A stretch of 30,994 bases of DNA from a virus. The stretch is taken from positions 1-30,994 of the IMG/VR virus record IMGVR_UViG_3300044838_000165. One strand, given 5' to 3'. Below are positions 19,142 to 26,597 of this stretch, in pieces (position 1 is the stretch's first letter; each line of letters begins with the position of its first letter). The notes beneath the pieces are model-generated. The model had not been told where the DNA came from. It did not search any database and was given only the letters and a program-made list of their open reading frames with translations. The position numbers and the translations under genes are program-made.

Positions 19142-21393
19142 GCATGTTTTCCTCACTCGCTAATAAGATCACGGGGGCCGCATTGCGCACCGAGACCGGC
19201 AAAGCGATTGTCCAAAAATCCGCGCTCTCGTGGGTCACGGCGTTTCTGCGCGGCGATAATTTTGATGATCAATATGGCGACCGGCTCGTTTTGCCGTTCA
19301 AAAATTCCGTGTGGGTCCAGCGCGCGATCAAACGCGTGGCGGAGCCGATCGCGGCCGTCCCGCTCGATTTTTATGAGCTCGCCGCGGACGGGAAAGAAAC
19401 TGAAATCACCGATCCGGCGTTGACCGCGTTCTGGGAAGCGCCGGGGATCGATCGGAGCGGACCGATGGACCGGGCCGATTTTATCGAGGCCACAGTCGGC
19501 TGGCTCAAGCTCTCCGGCGAAGCCTTTTGGATCCTCGACGATTCGTGGCTGACCCAGCGTTTCACTCCCGCGACTACGGGACGGGCGCCCATGATCGTCG
19601 CGCGCCCGGACCGGATGGAGCCGGTCATGGTCGACAACAAATTAACGGGCTGGATATTCACCGATGCCGGCGGCCAACGGCATCCGCTGGTGAAAGATCA
19701 GGTCGTCCACCGCAAATTCTGGAATCCTTACGACGACATCCGCGGCCTGGCCGAATACGCATCCGCGCGCGTGGCCAGCGAAGCCGATTATCTGGCCGGC
19801 AAATTTTCATTGAACGTGAATCGCGCCAATGGCGATCGCGGCGTCTTCGTCACCGCCAAGGGCGGCGTGCCGACCGACGAGCAACAGGAACAAATCACGC
19901 GGGTTTTGCGCGAGAAAGCGAACGCAGCGCGCCGGGGCGATTTTCGTCCGGTCTTTCTTTCCGGCGACGTCGCGATCGAAGATCCGAAAGTTTCGTCGCC
20001 CGATGCCGATTTCGTCGCCGCGCGTTTGCAGAATCGGCACGAAATTTTTATCGCGTTCGGCGTCCCGCCGAGCATGGCCGACATTGTTGCCAGTTATTCC
20101 GTCGGGTCAGCCAGCGATCGCTACCTGTTAATCCAGGAGACATGCATCCCGCTCGGCAACGGCAAAATCTCCGGCGCCATCGAAGCCGTCTCGCGTCTCT
20201 TCTTCACCGGCCGGACCGCGCCGGTCCGAGCGAAATTCGATTTCGACGATCACCCGGTCATGCAACAAGTCCGGCGCGAGCGCCTCGATTCGCTCGACAA
20301 ACTTTGGGACAAAGGCATGCCGGTCCGGGAAGCGAACGATTACCTCGGGCTCGGCCTTCCCGAATATCCCGGCTGGGAAATTGGTTATTTGCCATTCAAT
20401 GTCGGCCCCGCGAGCGAAGCGGGATTGCCGGCGCCGTTACCGGGCGAAACAGCGCCCTCAGAGGTCAGCGATCAGCAGTCTGAGGTCAGCGAGCCATCGA
20501 TCGAAGAAACCTTCGCGCGCCGCAACGATCCAATGCGATTGCTCGAGCACGCCTTAGCCTGCCGCGCCCATTCTGTTGATTCTGTCAAAAAATCCGATCG
20601 CGATCCGCGTCGCGTAGCTCTCGCCAACTCCCATCTCGCCCAGCGCAAACCGCTGATCAAAGCGTTCATGTCGAAGTTCACCGCTCAACTGATGATTGCC
20701 CGCCGCGAAACGCTCTCAAAGATCGCCAAGGGCGAGAAGTCAGGCGGTGTAGAGGCGGCTGTCTCAGCCGCAAATCAAAGGGCTGCTGCTTCCGATTTCC
20801 TTTTTAATCTCAACGCATTCAAGCAAGGCATCCTCGCTTCGATGCGCAATGTCGCGAATGCAGGACTCGACACCGCCGGCCAGGAACTTTGGAACGAGAT
20901 CGGCTTCGAACAAGACGATCCGTTCACCATGCCGCCGCCGGCTGCTATTGAATATCTGCATAGCCGGGAGAATCGTCTCTCGAATGTGAGCGACGAAGTT
21001 TACGATCGGATCAAAACGCAGCTCGAGGAAGGTCTGCGCGAAGGCGAATCGATGTCGAAGCTGGCCGATCGCATCAAGAGCGAATTCAACGACATCGGCA
21101 AAGGCGATGCCATGCGTATGGCCAGCACCGAAACATCGTCCGTTTACGGCGTCGCGCGCCAGGAAGCGATGAAAGAAGCCGGCGTTGCCTACAAACAATG
21201 GCTCACCAGCGGACTGCCCAATGTCCGCCCGTTCCACCGCCTCGCCGAGAATCAAACCGTCGCCGTGGATGAGCCGTTCGTGGTCGGCGGCGAAAACTTA
21301 ATGCATCCCGGCGATCCAAGAGGCAGCGCCGGCAACGTCATCAACTGCCACTGCGTAAGCATCGCGGTGGCTTCAAAAGGAGCCAGCGCATGA
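19138..21393 (+). CDS. HK97-type portal protein fused to a MuF head-morphogenesis domain
   Basis: A 751-residue two-domain protein. Residues about 20-400 are an HK97-family portal (FKNSVWVQRAIKRVAEPIAA, LKLSGEAFWI, VARPDRMEPVM, FGVPPSMADIVASYSVGSAS), the dodecameric DNA entry ring. Residues about 500-745 are a MuF/SPP1-gp7-type domain (RDPRRVALANSHLAQRKPLI, MRMASTETSSVYGVARQEAM, YKQWLTSGLPNVRPFH, ending GNVINCHC). The junction is made of repeat-encoded peptides: SEVSDQQSEVSEPS (about 441-455) and HSVDSVKKS (about 478-486). In most relatives the two domains are separate genes. ATGA overlap with the terminase. Confidence 0.85.
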   Translation: MSMFSSLANKITGAALRTETGKAIVQKSALSWVTAFLRGDNFDDQYGDRLVLPFKNSVWVQRAIKRVAEPIAAVPLDFYELAADGKETEITDPALTAFWEAPGIDRSGPMDRADFIEATVGWLKLSGEAFWILDDSWLTQRFTPATTGRAPMIVARPDRMEPVMVDNKLTGWIFTDAGGQRHPLVKDQVVHRKFWNPYDDIRGLAEYASARVASEADYLAGKFSLNVNRANGDRGVFVTAKGGVPTDEQQEQITRVLREKANAARRGDFRPVFLSGDVAIEDPKVSSPDADFVAARLQNRHEIFIAFGVPPSMADIVASYSVGSASDRYLLIQETCIPLGNGKISGAIEAVSRLFFTGRTAPVRAKFDFDDHPVMQQVRRERLDSLDKLWDKGMPVREANDYLGLGLPEYPGWEIGYLPFNVGPASEAGLPAPLPGETAPSEVSDQQSEVSEPSIEETFARRNDPMRLLEHALACRAHSVDSVKKSDRDPRRVALANSHLAQRKPLIKAFMSKFTAQLMIARRETLSKIAKGEKSGGVEAAVSAANQRAAASDFLFNLNAFKQGILASMRNVANAGLDTAGQELWNEIGFEQDDPFTMPPPAAIEYLHSRENRLSNVSDEVYDRIKTQLEEGLREGESMSKLADRIKSEFNDIGKGDAMRMASTETSSVYGVARQEAMKEAGVAYKQWLTSGLPNVRPFHRLAENQTVAVDEPFVVGGENLMHPGDPRGSAGNVINCHCVSIAVASKGASA
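20458..20490. repeat. GAGGTCAG-type repeat at the portal/MuF junction
   Basis: TCAGAGGTCAGCGATCAGCA and a second GAGGTCAGC copy, encoding SEVSDQQSEVS. Related units lie at 17681-17714, about 26468-26504, 28049-28085 and, in reverse, 6095-6115 and 28978-29009. Confidence 0.85.
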
Positions 21394-21414
21394 GCTGCTG
21401 GTCGATAAGTAAAA

Positions 21415-21471
21415 GTGACACAGGCATCTTGCCTGTGACCTACAAAAACACAGCCGAGACGGCTGTGCCAC
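21415..21471. repeat. Palindromic repeat unit, intergenic
   Basis: Two inverted-repeat halves, one built on CACAGGCATCTTGCCTGTG and the other on ACAGCCGAGACGGCTGTG, ending in GTGCCAC. Placed just before the prohead protease start. Nearly the same 58-base unit occurs inside the next gene at 22135-22192, and related ones at 10188, 17062 and 25595. Confidence 0.85.
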
Positions 21472-21478
21472 GACAATC

Positions 21479-22321
21479 ATGAATAAATTAATCAGAACCA
21501 TCCACCCCGAAGTCCGCATCATCGATAAAGCCAAAGGCATTGTCGATTACGTCGCGTCCGACGAAACGCTCGATTCCTATCGCGAAATCATCCGTGCCGA
21601 TGGCTGGCGGTTTACCCATTTCAAAAAGAACGCGCCCTTTGTCGATAGCCACGATTACAACACCATCGGCAACTTGTTAGGCAAAGTGACCGACTTCAAA
21701 GTTGACGGGAAACAACTGGTCGAGCGCGTCCAATGGGCGGTCGATTCAAATTCCGAGCTCGCGAAGCTCGGCTTTTCGCTCACTGCCGGCGGCTACTTGA
21801 AAGCCGTGAGCGTTGGCTTTTTCCCGAAGAAGACGGCCACGAAATGGGATAGCGACCCCCAAGCTTTCAATAATGCCGTTATAGCGGCAGGCGTGTCGCC
21901 TGCGGACGCCGCCACGCTCAGAGCAATTTATCTCGAGCAGGAACAGATCGAGCTGAGCGCGTGCATCCTCGGCGCGAACCCGAACGCGCTGGCCAAGGCC
22001 CACATCGACGGAGCTGTGACAGACGAGACGCTCGAAAAACTCGGGTTCGACGATGACGGCCTGCAATTCCTGCACGAGAGCGCGGCCGCATACGAGGAGG
22101 CCACTCCTGCGCAGCGCGTCTTCATCAAACTCGAGTGGCACAGGCATCTTGCCTGTGATCTCAAAAAAACACAGCCGGGACGGCTGTGCCACAACACTTT
22201 CCGCGAGAAAGCAAAGCCCACAGCGACTTCATCCGACAACGGCGCTGATGATGAAGAAGCAATGCAGCGCCAACGCAGCGCTTTCCTGGCGGAATTAAAC
22301 GCAGTTACAAAACCAAAATAA
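21479..22321 (+). CDS. HK97-type prohead protease
   Basis: A 280-residue serine protease that should mature the capsid. The S78-type triad is readable: H58 in APFVDSHDY, S111 in GYLKAVSVGFFP, and E158 in EQIELSACILGANPNAL. The N-terminal TIHPEVRIIDKAKGIVDYVA and SDETLDSYREII are typical. It precedes the capsid gene as in other HK97-like modules. Residues about 219-240 (EWHRHLACDLKKTQPGRLCH) are the translation of a full palindromic repeat inserted in frame after the protease core, in the scaffold-like tail where insertion is likely tolerated. Confidence 0.87.
   Translation: MNKLIRTIHPEVRIIDKAKGIVDYVASDETLDSYREIIRADGWRFTHFKKNAPFVDSHDYNTIGNLLGKVTDFKVDGKQLVERVQWAVDSNSELAKLGFSLTAGGYLKAVSVGFFPKKTATKWDSDPQAFNNAVIAAGVSPADAATLRAIYLEQEQIELSACILGANPNALAKAHIDGAVTDETLEKLGFDDDGLQFLHESAAAYEEATPAQRVFIKLEWHRHLACDLKKTQPGRLCHNTFREKAKPTATSSDNGADDEEAMQRQRSAFLAELNAVTKPK
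22135..22192. repeat. Palindromic repeat unit inside the protease gene
   Basis: A copy of the unit at 21415-21471, with GGCACAGGCATCTTGCCTGT and ACAGCCGGGACGGCTGTG arms, inserted in frame in the coding sequence. The length of insertion needed to keep the frame is satisfied. Confidence 0.88.
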
Positions 22322-22325
22322 AATT

Positions 22326-23819
22326 ATGTTGAAGTTCCAAAATTCTAAACGCCGCTGCGCGAGACATCGCAGTGTCGTGAAGTGGGGCGCGTTCGCGCTC
22401 CTCGCAGTAACGGCCGTCGCCACGTGCGCCGGATTTATCGACGTTCATCATTTGCCGTCTTTCGCTCATGCGTTCGACTTCAGCTCGATCCTCACGATCG
22501 CCAGCTTGCCGATGCTCGGCGCCATTACGGCAGTGAAGGAAGAAAAAAAAGAAGGTGAAGACGACAAAGAAGACACAGAATACGAACCCAAAGACGAGTT
22601 CGAAAAAGCGGTCCTCGCTTCCGCGAAAAAGTTCCAGGCGCTTCAAAAAGCACAGGACACCGAGATCAAGGTCCTGAAAGAAGCCTACGACGATTTCGCC
22701 GCGAAACTGCTTGTCTTCCAGAAATCGCAGATCCCGATGAAGGCCCGGTTCAATCAGCCTGGTCGTCCGGGCGAAGTGAGCGTCGATTGTGCCCGTCATT
22801 TGGGCTCGATCGCGTTCGCGATCGCCTTGAAAACAGGTCAGCTAAGCGGCCGCAACGCCGAGCTGGTCGAAAACCAGGTCAAAGAAATACTCGGCGCAGA
22901 ATGGCGCGCGGCGCTCACCACTTCGGATATTCCGCTCCCGGTGGAATATTCACCCGAATTGGTCGAGCTCGTCAGTCGATTCGGCACAGCGCGCCGTTAC
23001 GGGACCGTGTTCCCGCTCGGCGCCGGCAGCGTTAAGTTGCCAAAGCTGACCACCGATACCGCTTTCGGCTTGATCGCCATGAGCGGGACCGTCACCGAGG
23101 TGTCGCCGCAGATCGCGTTCGTCACCTTCAACGCCGAGAAATTCGGCGGCTTGGTCCGGTTGCCGAGCGAGATCGATGAAGATTCCATCGTGCCGATGGG
23201 GCAATTCATCGCTCGTTATGCAGCACGTAACATCGCGAAAGTGGAAGACGTCAACTTCTGGGCATCCACTGGCGCCGATTCCGGCGCGAACGGTGCAGTC
23301 AAAGGCTTGACCGGCTCGACGATCGACAATTCGAAAGTCGTGCAAATGGCGTCGACCAAGACGCATTACAGCGACGCGACGTTGGCGAATCTCCGCGCGA
23401 TCCGCGCGGTGCCAGATGAAGCAGCGTTGGAAGCGAGTGCATATTATTTGCACCCGACGTTCGAACAGTTGCTCAGCACGTTCAACACCGCTGGCGATCG
23501 GCCTTACAATCCAAACGCACAGCTCGCAGGAGCCAGCGTCTCGATGCCCCTTACGACCGGTCCAACCCTGGACGGCTGGCCGATCCGCTGGATCAACACG
23601 CTGCCGGTCTATTCCGCATCGGCAAACGTGAGTAAAGTGTTCGTCCTCTTCGGTGATCCGAGCTTCCAATATCTCGGGATCCGCGGCGGCGTGCGCTTCG
23701 CAACGTCTCTTGAGGCGGGTTTCGCCACGGACGAGATTCTCATCCGCGCGCTGGAGCGTCTCACGATCGGTCTCATGGCCAATGGCGCAGTCGGCGGCCT
23801 CCAAACCGCAGCTTCGTAA
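22326..23819 (+). CDS. HK97-type major capsid protein with an unusual hydrophobic N-terminus
   Basis: A 497-residue protein. From about 160 on it follows the HK97 fold: SVKLPKLTTDTAFGLIAMSG, EDSIVPMGQFIARYAARNIA, VEDVNFWAST, LANLRAIRAVPDEA and the C-terminal PSFQYLGIRGGVRFATSLEA...TDEILIRALERL. Residues about 70-135 are a charged coiled-coil delta-like domain (EYEPKDEFEKAVLASAKKFQ). Residues about 19-35 and 54-70 are hydrophobic and Ala/Leu-rich, which is odd for a capsid and may belong to the part removed by the protease; an internal ATG at residue 63 is another possible start. The gene follows the protease directly. Confidence 0.87.
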   Translation: MLKFQNSKRRCARHRSVVKWGAFALLAVTAVATCAGFIDVHHLPSFAHAFDFSSILTIASLPMLGAITAVKEEKKEGEDDKEDTEYEPKDEFEKAVLASAKKFQALQKAQDTEIKVLKEAYDDFAAKLLVFQKSQIPMKARFNQPGRPGEVSVDCARHLGSIAFAIALKTGQLSGRNAELVENQVKEILGAEWRAALTTSDIPLPVEYSPELVELVSRFGTARRYGTVFPLGAGSVKLPKLTTDTAFGLIAMSGTVTEVSPQIAFVTFNAEKFGGLVRLPSEIDEDSIVPMGQFIARYAARNIAKVEDVNFWASTGADSGANGAVKGLTGSTIDNSKVVQMASTKTHYSDATLANLRAIRAVPDEAALEASAYYLHPTFEQLLSTFNTAGDRPYNPNAQLAGASVSMPLTTGPTLDGWPIRWINTLPVYSASANVSKVFVLFGDPSFQYLGIRGGVRFATSLEAGFATDEILIRALERLTIGLMANGAVGGLQTAAS

Positions 23820-23823
23820 TCCT

Positions 23824-23985
23824 ATGACTAAATCAAAATCAGAGCAGCTCGCTGATGACGACCTGGTCTATTACACGCACCCCTCCGGGAAAGTGGAAGA
23901 AATGACCAGGACCGAAGCGGCTAAGCTGGAAAAGAAAGAAGGCGGCTCAACCAGCCCTGCTCCCGAGCAAGAGCCTGCCAAGTAA
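23824..23985 (+). CDS. Small protein after the capsid, 53 residues
   Basis: ATG 23824 follows the capsid stop closely. A short acidic/basic protein: EQLADDDLVYYTHPSGKVEE, then MTRTEAAKLEKKEGG and a Ser/Pro tail. Small proteins of this type commonly lie between capsid and connector genes. No family recognised. Confidence 0.62.
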   Translation: MTKSKSEQLADDDLVYYTHPSGKVEEMTRTEAAKLEKKEGGSTSPAPEQEPAK

Positions 23986-24040
23986 AGAAGTTCAGTTGTT
24001 TCAAACTCTGCGTCCCGCGATTGCGGGACGCAGCCTTGAG

Positions 24041-24226
24041 ATGATCGAAAAAAATAAAGTCGCAGATCGCCAGATCAAGACCGGCATGCCGAGGACTCGC
24101 CGTGGCATCCCGCTAAGCGGGATCCCGCCTGTTTCTTCCAACACAGGCAAGATGCCTGTGCCACAAAATCCGCCGCCCAAATCCCATTCTGGGAATTCGG
24201 TTCATTCTGTCAAAAAATCTTCATGA
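24041..24226 (+). CDS. Possible 61-residue protein mostly encoded by repeats
   Basis: ATG 24041 opens a frame whose TGA overlaps the connector ATG (ATGA). Only the first residues (MIEKNKVADRQIKT) look original. The rest includes RGIPLSGIPPVSSNTGKMPV (a CCCGCTAAGCGGG hairpin plus an ACAGGCAAGATGCCTGTG arm) and HSVHSVKKSS-like sequence from the TTCATTCTGTCAAAAAATC repeat. It is either a short gene overrun by repeats, or non-coding sequence keeping an overlap by chance. Confidence 0.38.
   Translation: MIEKNKVADRQIKTGMPRTRRGIPLSGIPPVSSNTGKMPVPQNPPPKSHSGNSVHSVKKSS
24095..24218. repeat. Three repeat types in a row before the connector gene
   Basis: A CCCGCTAAGCGGG hairpin (about 24110-24124), an ACAGGCAAGATGCCTGTG arm (24142-24164) and a TTCATTCTGTCAAAAAATC element (24201-24219). 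Confidence 0.75.
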
Positions 24227-24843
24227 ATCTGCTCCTCGGAAACCTCGCCAGCCTCAAAGCCGCCGTGCTCCCGCCATCGATGAACAACACCGATTGGGAC
24301 AACGCGATCGCCGCGATCGGCAAAGGCGTTGCAACTTCCATGCAGCGCCATTGCAACCGCCTCTTCGAACGCATCGTCAACGACACGTTCGAGCGCGCCG
24401 CGAATTGCACTTATCTCTCTCTCCCGCGGTTCCCGGTCGAATCATTCTCGCTCGTCGAGCTCAAGGTCGATGAACAAAGCGGCTGGGCTGCGATGCCGGC
24501 CAACACCATATTCACGCTCAATAAAATTTCCGGCATTGCCGAGTTCGGAAGCATCTTCGGTTCGTGGACGACTCGGGTCCGGATCACTTACACCGGCGGC
24601 TTCTGGGCCGATTACACCGAAGACAATTCCGGTTCTCAACCGCTGGGCTCAACTGCGGCCCCGGACGATCTCGTCCATGCCTGGCATTTGCAGGTCCAGC
24701 ACGAGATCGAAGCGGTAAAACTTTTCAGGGGCGGCGCGACAGCCGAGCAAAGCACAGGCACCGACCGTCTCGATATCGCGACCGGCGCCTCTCTAATCCA
24801 GCACGTGAAAGAATTGCTCGACCCGTTTATTCGTTACTCGTGA
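24223..24843 (+). CDS. Head-tail connector / head completion protein
   Basis: A 206-residue protein. The start (LASLKAAVLPPSMNNTDWDN, then IAAIGKGVATSMQRHCNRLF) and the middle (LSLPRFPVESFSLVELKVDE, then TRVRITYTGGF) match gp6/gp15-type head-tail connectors: N-terminal helices with a beta 'landing' insert, then C-terminal helices. It should bind the portal as part of the neck. The start overlaps the previous frame's stop (ATGA). The family call rests on position and general pattern. Confidence 0.75.
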   Translation: MNLLLGNLASLKAAVLPPSMNNTDWDNAIAAIGKGVATSMQRHCNRLFERIVNDTFERAANCTYLSLPRFPVESFSLVELKVDEQSGWAAMPANTIFTLNKISGIAEFGSIFGSWTTRVRITYTGGFWADYTEDNSGSQPLGSTAAPDDLVHAWHLQVQHEIEAVKLFRGGATAEQSTGTDRLDIATGASLIQHVKELLDPFIRYS

Positions 24844-24968
24844 AAAGAAAAGATGACCGCGGATTACGCGGATTAGGGAAAGATAAGATGGCAGCAAAAA
24901 AACAATGCCTTTGTTTTGCCTTTATTTTTCATCCGTTTCCATCCGCGTAATCCGCGGTTAAAAAAATC
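24844..24968. repeat. Intergenic region with an 18-base inverted repeat
   Basis: ACCGCGGATTACGCGGAT at 24856-24873 is repeated exactly in reverse complement at 24941-24958. The 67-base loop ends in TTCATCCGTTTCCATCCG. It could form a hairpin in mRNA between the connector and the next gene, but the arms are repeat-family members and a role as terminator is not shown. No coding frame. Confidence 0.65.
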
Positions 24969-25520
24969 ATGAGCCTCGAGATCAAAATCGATATTCCACA
25001 GGCATCGCGCGCCATTATTGCGAAGCTGCAAAGCTTTAAGCCCGAGCTCGGCGAAGCCATCAAGCGCGGCATGGACAAAGGCTCTGCGATCGTACTCGGC
25101 AAAACCCTCAGCGAGCGTTTCCGAGGGCAAGGTCCGTTCCCTGTAGCCGAGCACCGTCTCGGAATACGAACTCATCGACTATGGGATTCGCTCCGCTGGA
25201 CTAAAGCCCAATCTGTCGCTGTCGGTGGAAAATTAGTCGAAGTCAGCGCCAGTATGGGAAGCAATATCGAATATTTCGGCGTTCACGAATTCGGGTTCGA
25301 AGGCGATGTCCAGGTTAAATCATTTTCGAGAAAAGTTTCAGAGCTCCGTTTCGGCCGCGCGCCCGTCAAAGGCAAAAAGAAAACTGTGAAGAAAAAGGAA
25401 ACTGTCCGCGCGCACGTTCGACACCTGCGCATCCCGGCGCGCGCCCCGCTTCGACATGGCATCGAAGATCACATCGGCGAGTTCACCGAGCAGATCGGCA
25501 TCGAGCTCGAAACGCTCTAG
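24969..25520 (+). CDS. HK97 gp10-like tail/neck protein
   Basis: A 183-residue protein starting at ATG 24969. The sequence (ASRAIIAKLQSFKPELGEAI, then ERFRGQGPFPVAEHRLGIRT and LWDSLRWTKAQSVAVGGKLV, IEYFGVHEFGFEG) fits the gp10/Phage_virion_morph type: a helix, a 'R-x-x-x-L...S' segment, and a Y-x-x-x-H-E-F-G motif. A Lys-rich insert (VKGKKKTVKKKETVRAHVRH) and R-x-P-A-R-A-P-L end the protein, as in that family. Likely a tail completion/neck protein. Confidence 0.75.
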   Translation: MSLEIKIDIPQASRAIIAKLQSFKPELGEAIKRGMDKGSAIVLGKTLSERFRGQGPFPVAEHRLGIRTHRLWDSLRWTKAQSVAVGGKLVEVSASMGSNIEYFGVHEFGFEGDVQVKSFSRKVSELRFGRAPVKGKKKTVKKKETVRAHVRHLRIPARAPLRHGIEDHIGEFTEQIGIELETL

Positions 25521-25728
25521 TAGCACCCCGCTAAGCGGGGTGGGCTTCAACAACACAGCCGGGACGGCTATGCCACTCTTTTTTCCCGCTGTAGTAGCAC
25601 AGGCATCTTTGCCTGTGGGCTTCAACACAGCCGAGACGGCTGTGCCACGCTTTTTCCCGCGCGTAGAGCGCGCAGAGCGCGTGGAGCGTTAGCCCTTCAA
25701 GCGTCGACCTTCTAGCTTCGCGGCGTAA
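25521..25728. repeat. Dense repeat cluster, no gene
   Basis: Contains in order: a CACCCCGCTAAGCGGGGTG hairpin (25524-25542), an ACAGCCGGGACGGCTATG arm (25554-25575), a full palindromic unit (25595-25648) and the CGTAGAGCGCGCAGAGCGCG...GGAGCGTTAGCC element (25660-25694), whose other copy is at 12746. About 208 bases without a supported gene. Confidence 0.75.
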
Positions 25729-26466
25729 ATGGCTGCGCTCCTGTCTCCCGGCGAACAACTTCAGCTCGATTGTTTCGGCCGCGTTTCCGCTGCCGATTAT
25801 TTTTCCGACGTCGAAGTCATTCACGATAGGCCGCGGTCTGCCGACGCCGCGATCCTGATCGAGACCCGCATCGACAACGTTCTTGCTGGCCTGAATAAAA
25901 AGAACGGCAAAGCCGGCGCGGTGGTGCGCGTGCTCATGCCGGCGTTCGATGTTCCCGAGCCGGAAATGCCCGGTCCTTACGGCGAACGGATCATCATCCT
26001 TCGATCCATCGAAAATCCGATGGTGAATATGGGCACCAACGGGAGCGGCAAAAGCGCCGAAGACATTGCCGATAACGTGCTCGCCGAGCTGAACGATTTC
26101 AGGCCCGGTCCGTTCGACATCCTCTACTCGGCCAGGCGCGCCATCGAGCCGGTCGAGGCGCTGCTCAAGAAAGGTCAGATCGCCTACGATGTTTCGCTCC
26201 GGCAAAAAGGCGGTCTCACTCCGGTCATCAAAGCCGCGATGCCAACGATCGCGCAGGACGAATCCGGCGTTGCCCTAACAAGCGCCACTGACGGCGCGTC
26301 GATCTACTACACGATCGATGGCAGTTATCCATGGCCCGGCAACGATCAGGCCATTCTTTACGACGCGCCTTTCGCGGTCGAACCGCCGCTCTCGCTTCGC
26401 GCCATTGCATATGCCACTGGCTTTCACGCCAGCGACGTCGCTTCAGCCGACATCACCCCACTATGA
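25729..26466 (+). CDS. Tail-associated protein with a C-terminal chitobiase-like beta domain
   Basis: A 245-residue protein. The N-terminal part (DCFGRVSAADYFSDVEVIHD, then GAVVRVLMPAFDVPEPEMPG, SAEDIADNVLAELNDFRPG) resembles a tail terminator/tail completion protein. The last 70-80 residues (ALTSATDGASIYYTIDGSYP, then PFAVEPPLSLRAIAYATGFH) match the CHB_HEX_C_1/chitobiase-C-type Ig-like fold, with the YYTIDGS pattern. Such add-on domains on tail proteins often bind glycans or surface polymers. Start at ATG 25729, just after the repeat cluster. Confidence 0.7.
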   Translation: MAALLSPGEQLQLDCFGRVSAADYFSDVEVIHDRPRSADAAILIETRIDNVLAGLNKKNGKAGAVVRVLMPAFDVPEPEMPGPYGERIIILRSIENPMVNMGTNGSGKSAEDIADNVLAELNDFRPGPFDILYSARRAIEPVEALLKKGQIAYDVSLRQKGGLTPVIKAAMPTIAQDESGVALTSATDGASIYYTIDGSYPWPGNDQAILYDAPFAVEPPLSLRAIAYATGFHASDVASADITPL

Positions 26467-26597
26467 GCCAGAGATCGGAAGTCAGAGATCAGATGTCAGA
26501 AATCACCTGTAGTCACGGCGCTACGCGTAGTTCCATGCCTATTCAATAAATTTTGTTAATTCTGTCAAAAAAACCAACAACCCCAAACTAAAACATC
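26467..26597. repeat. Intergenic repeat stretch
   Basis: Holds a GGAAGTCAGAGATCAGATG-type unit (about 26474-26504) and a TTTTGTTAATTCTGTCAAAA unit (26551-26575). A 28-residue frame from ATG 26463 is only translated repeat and not reported as a gene. Confidence 0.6.

Noticed and set aside
19527-20483. Plus-strand frame of 318 codons inside the portal gene
   Set aside because: Arg/Ser/Pro-rich shadow of the HK97 portal frame.
22950-23804. Minus-strand frame of 284 codons
   Set aside because: Opposite the unmistakable capsid gene; composition is that of an antisense reading.
24856-24958. Rho-independent terminator
   Set aside because: The 18-base arms are 67 bases apart and no T-run follows the second arm on the transcribed strand; both arms belong to a dispersed repeat family.
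26463-26549. 28-residue frame from ATG 26463 with ATGA at the previous stop
   Set aside because: The product is just the translation of GTCAGAGATCAG-type repeats with no independent support.
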